This document shows positions 43,248 to 52,091 of a stretch of DNA of 64,000 nucleotides, in pieces. Under the pieces are notes generated by a model. It had not been told where the DNA came from. It was given only the letters and a program-made list of their open reading frames with translations, and searched no databases. Position numbers and translations under genes: made by a program. The first letter of the stretch is position 1, and each line of letters opens with the position of its first letter. The DNA is from Treponema vincentii F0403. GTDB taxonomy: Bacteria > Spirochaetota > Spirochaetia > Treponematales > Treponemataceae. Where the stretch lies: assembly GCF_000412995.1 (NCBI RefSeq), contig NZ_KE332512.1:848092-912091 (forward strand). Direction: 5' to 3'.

Positions 43248-44934
43248 CACCGATTCCTATAAAGATTTCCGTTATCGCTTCTCCGTCACGTTTAGCCGTA
43301 CCCCTTAGGCCGGAAAGATTTTTAAGTTCCGTTAAATCGAAACCGAGGCTGGCTCTGACGTAAATACTCCTCATTTTTTCGGGATAGACGATAACCTCCA
43401 TTCCGCCGGCATACCATCCGTCTGAAGGATGATAATAACGATCCGTTTTTTTATCATGCACTAACGCAATATCCAAGAATGGGGCAACCTGAATATCGCA
43501 ATTAAAAAAACGTGTCCATGAAACGCCGGTAATGTTTTGAAAATCCAATGTAGCAATCCGTACGGGAATATCGAGGTTAAAAGTAAAGGCCGTATCCGTA
43601 TTGATTCTCTTATTTAAAATACCGCGAAGCGCCGTTCCCGCTTGTGTGCTGGTATTACCGAATAGATGGTAAAAAAACTGCATACGCCCGTATATGCCGA
43701 CCCTGTTTACAAACGGATAATAGCCGGTTAACGAGGCTGTAAAGCCGGTATTCATCTTTTGCTTGCCGTAAAACTGATAGGAGTACGTATTACCGAGTGA
43801 AAAGGATAGCCCTTTCCTAAAATTTAACGTCCAATTCACCCTTGCAAGCGAAAGTGTATGTCCCCAATTGAATGACCAGTTTTTAAGATTATCTGCTTGA
43901 ATACCGTCAAACGCCCAGTTCCCTGTAAGACTCATAGAGGGAGTCCATACGAGCGAACCGAAATTTTTCACTTCCGTAATCATAACCGGGGCACGGGCAT
44001 ATAGCTTTGTTTTAAAATAATACCGATCGTCAGGGTATAGATATCCCAAGCCGTGAGGTCTGGCTGTTTCGGTTTGCTCTACCGGAACATCTAAGCCGGG
44101 CACCCCCTCTTGAGAGTCGTCCGTGTCTACAACAGACATTTGACTTGATGAACGGTCGTTAATCGCCAATTCCGGAAAAAGGCCGAATGCCAAGGAGAAC
44201 CGTCTATTAAATTTGTGCGATACTTCCAGCCCCGTACCGATATTTATTTTAGGTTCTTCCTTAAATGCATATACAATTTGAAAACTGCTATCCCATAGCA
44301 GATTAAAAGCACCTAACCTAAACGGTAATGCAAAATTAAGTGAAGATGAAAAAATCTGTTGATCCGTTTCGGTTGAACGGTACACGATATCGGCTTTCAG
44401 AGGCTGCAATGTCCCTATAAAATTAAAATCCTGCATTTTCAGCTTTAGCTGAAACCCGCTATTGGAATCAAAAGAAGGATAAGGCACTACTATGAAGTTC
44501 CACGTGTCGGTTATTGCAACCGTAAGTACAACAGGTATCACCGATTGGCTATCTATATCGCCATACTCCGTCTCAATCCGAACCGACTGAATAGCCCGAA
44601 TATTTTTAAACTGCTGTTCAAGATCATTAAGATAGCGCTGCAGCGCTTCTTCCGAATTAAAAATACGGGCGGTATCGATGGGAACTGCTTGCGATAGCGG
44701 ATATTTCCGCGTTAATCCTTTAATATTGTAATGAACATCCGTTATCCGATAACTTTGTATAAGAGGTGCTTCGGCAGCTGCATCGGTAAGAGGTTTTTCC
44801 TCCGGAGCCTCGATAGCAGCGGGCTGTACCGTTTCAGTTTCCTGCGCATGAGCAGGCGCTATAAGAAAAATGCATACGCTCACCATAACGGAACGTATCA
44901 AATGCATATATTTTTGATATGAATAATTGTGCAT
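43237..44934 (-). CDS. Omp85/TamA-like outer-membrane beta-barrel protein
   Basis: 565 residues from ATG 44934, where AGGAG lies 5 nt upstream; alternatives at 44952 and 44907 have weaker sites. A signal peptide (SVMVSVCIFLIAPAHAQ) precedes one POTRA-like domain (IRAIQSVRIETEYGDIDSQS ... VVLTVAITDTWNFIVVPYP) and a barrel with alternating strands ending FIGIGVHY, a typical outer-membrane C-terminus. It may insert or transport outer-membrane proteins, but one POTRA and its short size argue against the main BamA. It is convergent with the lipoprotein gene. Confidence 0.78.
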   Translation of the reverse strand: MHNYSYQKYMHLIRSVMVSVCIFLIAPAHAQETETVQPAAIEAPEEKPLTDAAAEAPLIQSYRITDVHYNIKGLTRKYPLSQAVPIDTARIFNSEEALQRYLNDLEQQFKNIRAIQSVRIETEYGDIDSQSVIPVVLTVAITDTWNFIVVPYPSFDSNSGFQLKLKMQDFNFIGTLQPLKADIVYRSTETDQQIFSSSLNFALPFRLGAFNLLWDSSFQIVYAFKEEPKINIGTGLEVSHKFNRRFSLAFGLFPELAINDRSSSQMSVVDTDDSQEGVPGLDVPVEQTETARPHGLGYLYPDDRYYFKTKLYARAPVMITEVKNFGSLVWTPSMSLTGNWAFDGIQADNLKNWSFNWGHTLSLARVNWTLNFRKGLSFSLGNTYSYQFYGKQKMNTGFTASLTGYYPFVNRVGIYGRMQFFYHLFGNTSTQAGTALRGILNKRINTDTAFTFNLDIPVRIATLDFQNITGVSWTRFFNCDIQVAPFLDIALVHDKKTDRYYHPSDGWYAGGMEVIVYPEKMRSIYVRASLGFDLTELKNLSGLRGTAKRDGEAITEIFIGIGVHY

Positions 44935-45011
44935 AATGCTCCTTTTTATCATGTAAACGGCCGATTAAGCAAGATATCTTTGAAAAAATTCTCTAAGGCA
45001 GGCAATCAACA

Positions 45012-45033
45012 ACCCCGACGCAAGCGTCGGGGT
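45012..45033. terminator. GC-rich hairpin terminator
   Basis: ACCCCGACGC (45012-45021) and GCGTCGGGGT (45024-45033) form a 10-bp perfect stem downstream of the minus-strand gene ending at 45081. The T tract after it is weak. Confidence 0.5.
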
Positions 45034-45080
45034 ATTAACCCCTCCGCACGAATAAAAGCGGAGCGTGCCGTCATCACCGC

Positions 45081-45791
45081 TTAAAAAACTTCGTACGGGA
45101 TAACTTCTTTGATATAAAGGTAGACAGTCAATTGAGCCGTGAATTTACCGCCGGAAACATAAAGCCGGGGATTATCTTTTATCAGCATTTCTCCGCTGAC
45201 AGACTTGGGTTTATTTTTAATATTTTTACGTAAATACCCGCGAACCGCAGCAAGCGCCGCTTCACGATAGGCCTGCCGCACTCCGTCTATTTCCATCTTA
45301 CGCTCTGCACTGCCGGAACCTTTGGCGGTAATATAATTGATACGTATCCATTCCGTTCTGTGTAAAGCGGCTGCACCGCTAACGCGATATTCCGCCCAAC
45401 AATACAGGTACGGATACTGCGGACGAAGCTCCGTAACGGATAGACGGCTATCATTCGAAGGAATGGTTTGGAGTGGAATCAATTCAAACTCTTCCTCAAC
45501 TTGTCTCCGTTTATCGAACGGCGTATAGGAAAACTTCCATCCGTAAACCATCCCTTCCATTACTGTTTTTGATAATTCCGTAAGCGCTTGCCGCGGGGGC
45601 AGCCGCGTACCCTGCATATCGTCGTCCATTACGCCCGGCTGAGGTTCAAGAAAAACCCACACGGGTGCCCGGATAATAAGCGCTTCATTCGTGTCAGCCC
45701 CCGAATAGCTGTCGCCGTAAAGCAACGGCGCGGCGCAGAGCAAAAAAGAAAAACAGCATATTCTCCGGATCGTCATCGTTTTGAATATCAT
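45081..45791 (-). CDS. Exported protein of unknown function
   Basis: 236 residues from ATG 45791. The next in-frame ATG is 45776; neither has a good ribosome-binding site. A signal peptide (ICCFSFLLCAAPLLYGD) ends near residue 28. The mature part is beta-rich, with APVWVFLEPQPGVMDDD, ELRPQYPYLYCWAEYRVSG and a basic segment (YLRKNIKNKPKS). No family recognised. Last gene of the tatD-dusB-45832 run, 40 nt after the previous stop; it may be periplasmic. Confidence 0.68.
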   Translation of the reverse strand: MIFKTMTIRRICCFSFLLCAAPLLYGDSYSGADTNEALIIRAPVWVFLEPQPGVMDDDMQGTRLPPRQALTELSKTVMEGMVYGWKFSYTPFDKRRQVEEEFELIPLQTIPSNDSRLSVTELRPQYPYLYCWAEYRVSGAAALHRTEWIRINYITAKGSGSAERKMEIDGVRQAYREAALAAVRGYLRKNIKNKPKSVSGEMLIKDNPRLYVSGGKFTAQLTVYLYIKEVIPYEVF

Positions 45792-45831
45792 AGCTTTGGG
45801 TGATGATTCCTTAGTATAAAATGTTCCGGCA

Positions 45832-47502
45832 CTATTGTTGTACAGGTTTTGCAGGTGCAGCGCTTGGGGCAGAAGCCGGGACACCCGGTTTTCCCTTTTC
45901 GATAGAGCCGAACACTGCATAGTTTTTCATTATTTCGAGGAACAGCGCAAAGATATGTCTATCCTGCTCCAAACGGGCAAATGATTCTTTATTTTTAGAG
46001 CTGACAACCAGCGCTTTTATGTTGGTAATCAGTTCCGATGTGGGAGCTTTTATATCTTCCAATAAGTGTTCGGTAAAGGCATAAAGATCGGCATAAGCTT
46101 TACTTCCGGTTTGTACAACAACCTTTGCCTGCATATTGGCAATTTCAACAATTTTCTGCAGCTGTTTTTTCATATCTTTGCCTTTTTCGATTTCCGCAAT
46201 ATAACCTTGAATTTCAACAAGACTGCATTGCCCTTTCGGTTTAAAAAGTTGTTCAAAATTCTTTATCTTACCTAAAAGCATTTCACATGACCGGTAGATT
46301 GCCGCATATTGCCCTTCAATCTGTTTGTTGGCAAAAAAGCCTTCGATCAGCAAAGATTTTAAAAAGGTTTTATAGTGGGTTTCAAAATACATTTCGGTAA
46401 AAGCCTTTAACAGCTGCATCGGTTTTACCCAATCGAAGGAAATAGTCGAAAGATTTTGAATAGCGTCGTTGATCGCATCATTATATCCTTCCAACGGTTT
46501 CAACGGTGTGCTGCCGAAACACTTTTCTATTAAACCGGTAATATTGGTTTCCTTGATGATTTTTAAAAGGCGCTTTGAATCCGCCTGAAAGTTTTCGCTA
46601 ATTCGGTCGATATACTCCTGCAGCGGTTTTGCTTCGGAAACGGTTATCTTTTCTTCAAAATTAGGATCTTCCTGAATCAATTTCAACATCATCGGTATCG
46701 TGTTCCGTTTCAGCTGATTAGCAAGGATGGTTTCGACGGTATGCAGCGTCTTTTCCAGTTTTGCACCCATTTCATCCGTAAAATTACCGGCACTCCGTGC
46801 AAGAAAAACAACGTTATTGATAGTTGTCTGCGTAATAGAGACATTCCGTACGATAAACTGAAAGTCAAGCAAGTTTTTTACTACATCGCCGGCAAATACT
46901 TCTTCAAAATTATCTTGTGAAATCGATGCCGGTGCGCCGGCAGTAAGCTGCAGTTTGTTATTAAATCGATTAAGAAAGGAAGCGTAGTCAAAGTCGCATA
47001 GGTCGGAAAGAAAAAAAAGTTTGATTAATTCCTGTTCGCGGGTTTTAAAGGCAGGCGTTGTAAAAAGGCGCATAAAACTCTTAAAGCCGTGTATCTGCTC
47101 TTGCAGCTTATGTTCCACCTCCTGATAGTTTTTACACTTTGATAAAAGGAGATTCCGCGCTTGAAAGTTGAAACTCCGCTGCTGCTTTGTCTGCTCTTCG
47201 GATAAAATTGCTTCAAAGAAGAGATTTTGATACTTTTCGGATGCGCGGATATCCGGAGAATTGACCGTCTTGTCCAACACGGCTTTTACCGGCTGTAAAA
47301 AATGGTAAAGTTGATACAGCAGCGACCCGAATGCCGGCAGCAATATCTTACCCGTATGGTACAGCGGCGGGTTTAATTTCTTGAGTTCCAGCGCATAAAC
47401 TTTAAGCTGCCGTTTCTTTTGATACTCCGGTGAAGAAGAAAAAAAGAGGCCTTCAAATAAATCTTTTATTGCGGCAATAACAGTATTGACAAAATCAAAC
47501 AT
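45832..47502 (-). CDS. Spirochaete-type cytoplasmic protein of unknown function
   Basis: 556 residues from ATG 47502 (MFDFVNTVIAAIKDLF), with GAGG 6 nt upstream. Mostly alpha-helical, with many Lys/Glu heptads (EVEHKLQEQIHGFKSF, QGYIAEIEKGKDMKKQLQKI) and no membrane segment. A short Pro/Ala-rich C-terminus (APSAAPAKPVQQ). The family is unrecognised; I think it belongs to a conserved spirochaete group of large helical proteins. 39 nt after dusB. Confidence 0.72.
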   Translation of the reverse strand: MFDFVNTVIAAIKDLFEGLFFSSSPEYQKKRQLKVYALELKKLNPPLYHTGKILLPAFGSLLYQLYHFLQPVKAVLDKTVNSPDIRASEKYQNLFFEAILSEEQTKQQRSFNFQARNLLLSKCKNYQEVEHKLQEQIHGFKSFMRLFTTPAFKTREQELIKLFFLSDLCDFDYASFLNRFNNKLQLTAGAPASISQDNFEEVFAGDVVKNLLDFQFIVRNVSITQTTINNVVFLARSAGNFTDEMGAKLEKTLHTVETILANQLKRNTIPMMLKLIQEDPNFEEKITVSEAKPLQEYIDRISENFQADSKRLLKIIKETNITGLIEKCFGSTPLKPLEGYNDAINDAIQNLSTISFDWVKPMQLLKAFTEMYFETHYKTFLKSLLIEGFFANKQIEGQYAAIYRSCEMLLGKIKNFEQLFKPKGQCSLVEIQGYIAEIEKGKDMKKQLQKIVEIANMQAKVVVQTGSKAYADLYAFTEHLLEDIKAPTSELITNIKALVVSSKNKESFARLEQDRHIFALFLEIMKNYAVFGSIEKGKPGVPASAPSAAPAKPVQQ

Positions 47503-47541
47503 AATGTTCCTCACCTGTTTTAGATGATATCATGACGTAAT

Positions 47542-48573
47542 TTAGAACATCGTCCCTAAAATTCTTTCATAGTCTTGCAGGGAGCCTGCCTGTACCAGCT
47601 GCTCGCGGAGTCTTGCTCCGCCTGCAATCCCCTTAGTGTAGGCCGCGAACCGCTTGCGCATTTCGCGGCAGGCTATTTGTTCACCTACTTCTTCGCAGAG
47701 CAGGTCAAGTTCTTTCTTTGCCGTACGGATTTTATCCTCAGGCAATATTCCGGTATATGCGCCGGTTTGCAGCAGCTCCTTTGTTTGCCGGAAGACAAAA
47801 GGATTGCCCATCGCTCCGCGTGCAAACATAACGCCGGCGCATTGTGTCGATGCGAGCATATCCTGCGCCGCCTGCGGGCTAAATAAATCGCCTGAACCGA
47901 ATACGGGAACCCGTCCCCGCATCATCTGCACCAGCTGTGCAAGGATATCCCAATCTGCCGCTCCGCTGTAGCACTGCGAACAGGTACGCGGATGAATAGT
48001 CAGCGCTGCAGCCCCAGCCTCAACGGCTGCATCGGCAGCTTCTTTCCATGTCAGTTCGGTTTGCGACCAGCCGGAACGTATCTTCACCGTTACGGGGATG
48101 CCGGAACCTGTTTTGCCGGCTGCTTCCGCAACCGCCTTAACTACTGCATAGAGCCTTTCGGGCTTTCTCATCAGCGCGGAACCCGCCCCCGTTTTGGTAA
48201 TTTTCGGCATGGGGCAGCCGGCATTAATATCGATACAGTCGGGGCGGTAACGTTCGATAATGCGCACAGCCGTTTCGGCCATATAATCGGGATTGGCCCC
48301 GAATATCTGTACCGCGTACCGCTGCTCGTTATATGCACGGGCGATAAGCTTTTCCGTTTTTACCGAATTGCGGATGTATGCCTCCGACGAGACCATTTCA
48401 GTATAGGTAAAATCGGCGCCCCAATCAACACAAATAGACCGGAAACTCCTGTCGGAATAGCCCGCAACCGGCGCTAAAAAAATATTTCCGGGAAGCGTTA
48501 AACTTCCTATCGTTACCGGCCTGTACAGCCCGTTACCCGCTGCACCGGTTTCCATTGCGCCCAATTCGCTCAT
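47542..48573 (-). CDS. dusB: tRNA-dihydrouridine synthase, DusB type
   Basis: 343 residues. APVAGYSDRSFRSICVDWGA starts the FMN TIM barrel; YAVQIFGANPDYM and IDINAGCPMPKITKTGAGSAL hold the catalytic Cys; VTVKIRSGW, LTIHPRT and VFGSGDLFSPQAAQDML bind FMN and RNA. It reduces uridines in tRNA with NADPH. DusB often lies beside regulatory or nucleic-acid genes; here its start overlaps the stop of tatD. Confidence 0.92.
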   Translation of the reverse strand: MSELGAMETGAAGNGLYRPVTIGSLTLPGNIFLAPVAGYSDRSFRSICVDWGADFTYTEMVSSEAYIRNSVKTEKLIARAYNEQRYAVQIFGANPDYMAETAVRIIERYRPDCIDINAGCPMPKITKTGAGSALMRKPERLYAVVKAVAEAAGKTGSGIPVTVKIRSGWSQTELTWKEAADAAVEAGAAALTIHPRTCSQCYSGAADWDILAQLVQMMRGRVPVFGSGDLFSPQAAQDMLASTQCAGVMFARGAMGNPFVFRQTKELLQTGAYTGILPEDKIRTAKKELDLLCEEVGEQIACREMRKRFAAYTKGIAGGARLREQLVQAGSLQDYERILGTMF

Positions 48574-49343
48574 TCCGGCAGATTGAAGACTTTACAGCTG
48601 TTCTTCCATAGCTGGGCTGCCAATGTTTCCATATCCATCTTTAAAAGCTTAGCCATAAATTCAACGGTCGCAACGGTATTTGCCGGCATATTTCGTTCCT
48701 TGCGGTAGAGCGCAGGCGGTATAAACGGACTCTCGGATTCAACTAAAATACGGTCAAGCGGCAGCATCCGTACCGTTTCGTGCAAATTGCGGGCATTCCG
48801 GTATGTAAGGTTGCCGGCAAACGAGAAATAGAGCGGCAGCTTTAGTGCGAGCTTTGCAAATTCGGCATCTTCGGAATAGCAATGCAAAATACCGCCTGCG
48901 TCGGGTATCCGCTCGGAAAGAATGTTCAGCACATCCTTTCCTGCTTCCCGGTTATGAATAACAACCGGTTTTTTCGCTTTTGAGGCTATCTCAAGCTGTG
49001 TGATAAACAACTCGATCTGCGAGCGTTGATCTCCGTATTTTTTGTAGTAATCGAGTCCCGTCTCCCCGACGGCAATAACACCCGGCAGTTGTAAGCCTTT
49101 TTCAATCTGGACAGCCCAATCCTTTCCCGGCGCAGTTACCTCCGACGGAGAAACGCCGATGGCATGGTACACCGACTGGTCGGCTTTAAGCGTTTCGTAT
49201 ACCGAATAAAAATCATGCAAGCTATTGCAAATACTGAGAATCCTGACAACAGAAGCCCGTTTTGCTTCTTGTATAGCGCGTAACTGCGCAAGAGGATCGT
49301 TGTATAGCAATCCGATGTGGGCATGAGTATCAAAAATTTGCAT
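48570..49343 (-). CDS. TatD-family metal-dependent DNase
   Basis: 257 residues from ATG 49343. FDTHAHIGLL (the HxH metal ligands), AVGETGLDYYKKYGDQ (Glu), PVVIHNREA and GILHCYSEDAEFAKL (His), and ILVESESPFIPPA are the TatD motifs in order; ESESPF stands in place of the usual ETDSP. A 3'-exonuclease or deoxyribonuclease of the amidohydrolase fold. Its stop overlaps the dusB start (ATGA). Confidence 0.87.
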   Translation of the reverse strand: MQIFDTHAHIGLLYNDPLAQLRAIQEAKRASVVRILSICNSLHDFYSVYETLKADQSVYHAIGVSPSEVTAPGKDWAVQIEKGLQLPGVIAVGETGLDYYKKYGDQRSQIELFITQLEIASKAKKPVVIHNREAGKDVLNILSERIPDAGGILHCYSEDAEFAKLALKLPLYFSFAGNLTYRNARNLHETVRMLPLDRILVESESPFIPPALYRKERNMPANTVATVEFMAKLLKMDMETLAAQLWKNSCKVFNLPE

Positions 49344-49397
49344 CGCGGTTCCTCCTTTCAGCGGCAGTTTCACAAATAACAAATAAATCTAAGAGAA

Positions 49398-49488
49398 CTG
49401 TCCAAAAACCGTTACTCAATCCGCTTTAACGGATATGATAAATCATATCCTTACGGAAAAAGCCGATAGGCTTTCAGTTTTTGAACAG
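49398..49488. repeat. Hairpin with two smaller hairpins nested in its loop
   Basis: CTGTCCAAAAAC (49398-49409) pairs with GTTTTTGAACAG (49477-49488), one mismatch. Inside are GGATATGAT/ATCATATCC (49431-49450) and AAAGCC/GGCTTT (49459-49474). It lies downstream of pckG and may act as its terminator, but its layout recalls the composite repeats. Confidence 0.55.
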
Positions 49489-49514
49489 CCTTCAAAGCAT
49501 CATTCCCCGATACG

Positions 49515-51335
49515 TTAGCCGAGGCGTTTTTCCAGCGTATCTAAGGCTTCGGTAAGTTCTTTGGGCAGCTTGTTGCCGAATTTGGGATAGTGATTCTCAC
49601 GGATATCCGCAATTTCCTTCTTCCAGCCTTCGGTGTCTACCGAGAGGATTTCCTTCATTTGTTCTTTCGACACTTTGAGTCCTTCGGTATTGATTGCACC
49701 CTCTTTAGGCATCCAGCCGATAGCGGTTTCTACGGCATTATCCTTACCGTCGCAGCGGTCGAATATCCATGCGAGTACGCGGCTGTTTTCCCCGTAGCCG
49801 GGCCAGATAAAGTTACCGTTCGAGTCTTTGCGGAACCAGTTGACATAGAAAATCTTGGGCAGTTTGTCCGCCGTCGATTTTTTACCGATGTTGATCCAGT
49901 GCCGGAAGTAGTCTCCCATGTTGTAGCCGCAGAAGGGAAGCATGGCGAACGGGTCGCGGCGGATGCTGCCGACTTTTAAATCGAGCGCTGCAGCGGTAAT
50001 TTCAGAACCGACGATAGAGCCGAGGAACACGCCGTGGTTCCAATCGCGGGATTGGTGTACCAGCGGGATGGTGCTGGGACGGCGGCCGCCGAATAAGAAT
50101 GCGGAAATAGGCACTCCTTTGGGGTCTTCCCATTCATCCGCGATAGCAGGGCACTGTTTGGCAGGTGCGGTAAAGCGGGCATTCGGATGTGCAAATTCTT
50201 CGCCTTTCGGGCTTTTATCCGTCGGCAGCGCATCGCGGGTATTACCCTTCCAGTCTACCAGTTTGCCCTTCGCAGGGTAACCGATCTGTTCCCACCATAT
50301 ATCGCCGTCTTCCGTTAAGGCACAGTTGGTAAAGATGGTGTTTTCTTTTATGGATTCCATCGCATTCTTGTTGGATTGTTCGGAAGTACCCGGCGCTACG
50401 CCGAAAAAGCCCGCTTCAGGGTTAATGGCATAGAGGCGGCCGTCCTTGCCGAACTTCATCCATGCGATGTCGTCCCCAACGGTTTCAACCTTCCATCCGG
50501 GGATGGTAGGGATAAGCATCGCGAGGTTCGTTTTACCGCAGGCTGAGGGGAAGGCTCCGGTAATATACTTGGATTTCCCCTCAGGATTGGTGATTTTTAA
50601 TATGAGCATGTGCTCGGCCAGCCAGCCTTCATCCCGCGCAAGCACGGAAGCGATACGCAGCGCAAAGCACTTTTTACCCAGCAAGGCATTTCCGCCGTAA
50701 CCGGAGCCGTACGACCATACCAGCCGTTCTTCCGGGAAATGAGAAATATATTTATGCTCCAGCGGAGCGCACGGCCATACGCCGTTATCGGTCTTTCCCG
50801 GCTCAAGCGGTTTCCCGACCGAGTGCAGACAAGGAACAAAAGCTCCGTCGGAGCCGAGCGCATCGAGCACCTTTGTACCGACACGGGTCATAATGTTCAT
50901 ATTACAGACAACGTACTCGGAGTCGGTAATTTCAATACCGATTTTCGCAATATCGGAACCTACGGGTCCCATCGAAAAGGGAATGACATAGAGGGTGCGC
51001 CCCTTCATACAGCCCTTATATAGGGCACTCATCGTCTGTTTAAGCTCAACAGGGTCTGTCCAATGGTTTGTAGGGCCGGCATCTTCTTCTTTTTTGGACG
51101 CAATAAACGTTCTGCTTTCTACACGGGCGACATCGGAAGGATCCGAGCGGAATAAAAAGCTGTTTTTCCGTTTTTTTAGGGGAGTTGCCAGTTTTACATC
51201 GACCAGTTTTTTCATCAGCCGGTCATATTCGGCCGCTGACCCGTCGCAAACATATATGGTATCCGGCGTACACAGCGCTGCCACTTCATCAACCCATTTA
51301 CGAGCTTTTGCATGTTTGAGCGTATCTATTGTCAT
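49515..51335 (-). CDS. pckG: Phosphoenolpyruvate carboxykinase (GTP)
   Basis: 606 residues from ATG 51335, with GGAGG 6-10 nt upstream. [17 protein letters not shown] is the GTP-type P-loop with the active Cys and Lys; [18 protein letters not shown] binds the metal and [14 protein letters not shown] follows. It interconverts oxaloacetate and PEP; in treponemes it likely fixes CO2 onto PEP or supplies PEP to ppdK. Monocistronic. Confidence 0.95.
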   Translation of the reverse strand: MTIDTLKHAKARKWVDEVAALCTPDTIYVCDGSAAEYDRLMKKLVDVKLATPLKKRKNSFLFRSDPSDVARVESRTFIASKKEEDAGPTNHWTDPVELKQTMSALYKGCMKGRTLYVIPFSMGPVGSDIAKIGIEITDSEYVVCNMNIMTRVGTKVLDALGSDGAFVPCLHSVGKPLEPGKTDNGVWPCAPLEHKYISHFPEERLVWSYGSGYGGNALLGKKCFALRIASVLARDEGWLAEHMLILKITNPEGKSKYITGAFPSACGKTNLAMLIPTIPGWKVETVGDDIAWMKFGKDGRLYAINPEAGFFGVAPGTSEQSNKNAMESIKENTIFTNCALTEDGDIWWEQIGYPAKGKLVDWKGNTRDALPTDKSPKGEEFAHPNARFTAPAKQCPAIADEWEDPKGVPISAFLFGGRRPSTIPLVHQSRDWNHGVFLGSIVGSEITAAALDLKVGSIRRDPFAMLPFCGYNMGDYFRHWINIGKKSTADKLPKIFYVNWFRKDSNGNFIWPGYGENSRVLAWIFDRCDGKDNAVETAIGWMPKEGAINTEGLKVSKEQMKEILSVDTEGWKKEIADIRENHYPKFGNKLPKELTEALDTLEKRLG

Positions 51336-51450
51336 CGTTTTCCTCCAATTATTTAACACGTTCGCTTATACAGAGTTTATAATATAAATGATAATCGAAA
51401 GATCGTGTTTCTGCAAGATTTTTCTTTTTTTATTACCACAAGTTTCCATA

Positions 51451-51473
51451 ATTCATAATTCTTAATTATGAAT
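51451..51473. repeat. AT-rich palindrome (10-bp stem)
   Basis: ATTCATAATT (51451-51460) and AATTATGAAT (51464-51473) around CTT, the same family as 31165, 60411 and 61624. It lies upstream of the NusG paralogue promoter. Confidence 0.65.
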
Positions 51474-51512
51474 TCATAATTAGAATTGTCGGTGGAGTTT
51501 TTTTTCTTTCTA

Positions 51513-51521
51513 TGGTATACT
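51513..51521 (+). promoter_or_regulatory. Extended -10 promoter of the NusG paralogue
   Basis: TGG followed by TATACT (51516-51521) is an extended -10, with no good -35 at normal spacing. The start site would fall near 51528, only a few bases before ATG 51531, so the mRNA may be leaderless. Confidence 0.5.
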
Positions 51522-51530
51522 CAAGCTTGT

Positions 51531-52091
51531 ATGGATTATTACGCAGTGCAGGTAAAGACGGGCAAAGAACCGGAGCTGTTAAAAAAAATACGGAAATTAA
51601 ATGAAGAAAATCATGAAATACAAGCCTATTTTCCTCGCCGCGTACTTTATATCAAAAAGAAAGGTATACGGCAAAAAGTTGATGCGCCGGTATTTCCCGG
51701 CTATATCTTTTTAGAAATCGACGACTTATCGCTTCCGCTCTGCTGGCAACTCCGTAAGACGCCGAATTTTTATCATTTTTTGCCGAATAATCAAAATCCG
51801 CTGCCGCTTGTTGACAACGACCTCTCGCTTTTGCACCATTTTCTATCGTTCGGAGAAGTTACCGCTCCGTCTAAAGTATATTTTGATGCGAATTCGCGGA
51901 TATGCGTTATCGATGGTGCGCTCAAAGGACTTGAAGGAAAAATTATCAAAGTTGATAGAAGAAAGCAGCGGGCTAAGGTATTGCTCGATATGTATACCGA
52001 CAGCTTTCCCATCGATTTGGCTTTTGATGTTATAGAGCCGGCTGCGGTCGGTTCATATAAATTGGAGGGGAGAGATGACTGCTCCAACTAA
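51531..52091 (+). CDS. NusG paralogue (specialised antitermination factor type)
   Basis: 186 residues from ATG 51531 (MDYYAVQVKTGKEPELLKKI). An NGN domain with YFPRRVLYIKKKG and APVFPGYIFLEID is followed by a KOW domain (SRICVIDGALKGLEGKIIKV). Like UpxY/LoaP/RfaH-type factors it heads a surface-sugar gene set rather than sitting with secE/rplK. It probably helps RNA polymerase through this operon. It overlaps the dehydratase gene by 17 nt. There is no Shine-Dalgarno near the start. Confidence 0.82.
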   Translation: MDYYAVQVKTGKEPELLKKIRKLNEENHEIQAYFPRRVLYIKKKGIRQKVDAPVFPGYIFLEIDDLSLPLCWQLRKTPNFYHFLPNNQNPLPLVDNDLSLLHHFLSFGEVTAPSKVYFDANSRICVIDGALKGLEGKIIKVDRRKQRAKVLLDMYTDSFPIDLAFDVIEPAAVGSYKLEGRDDCSN

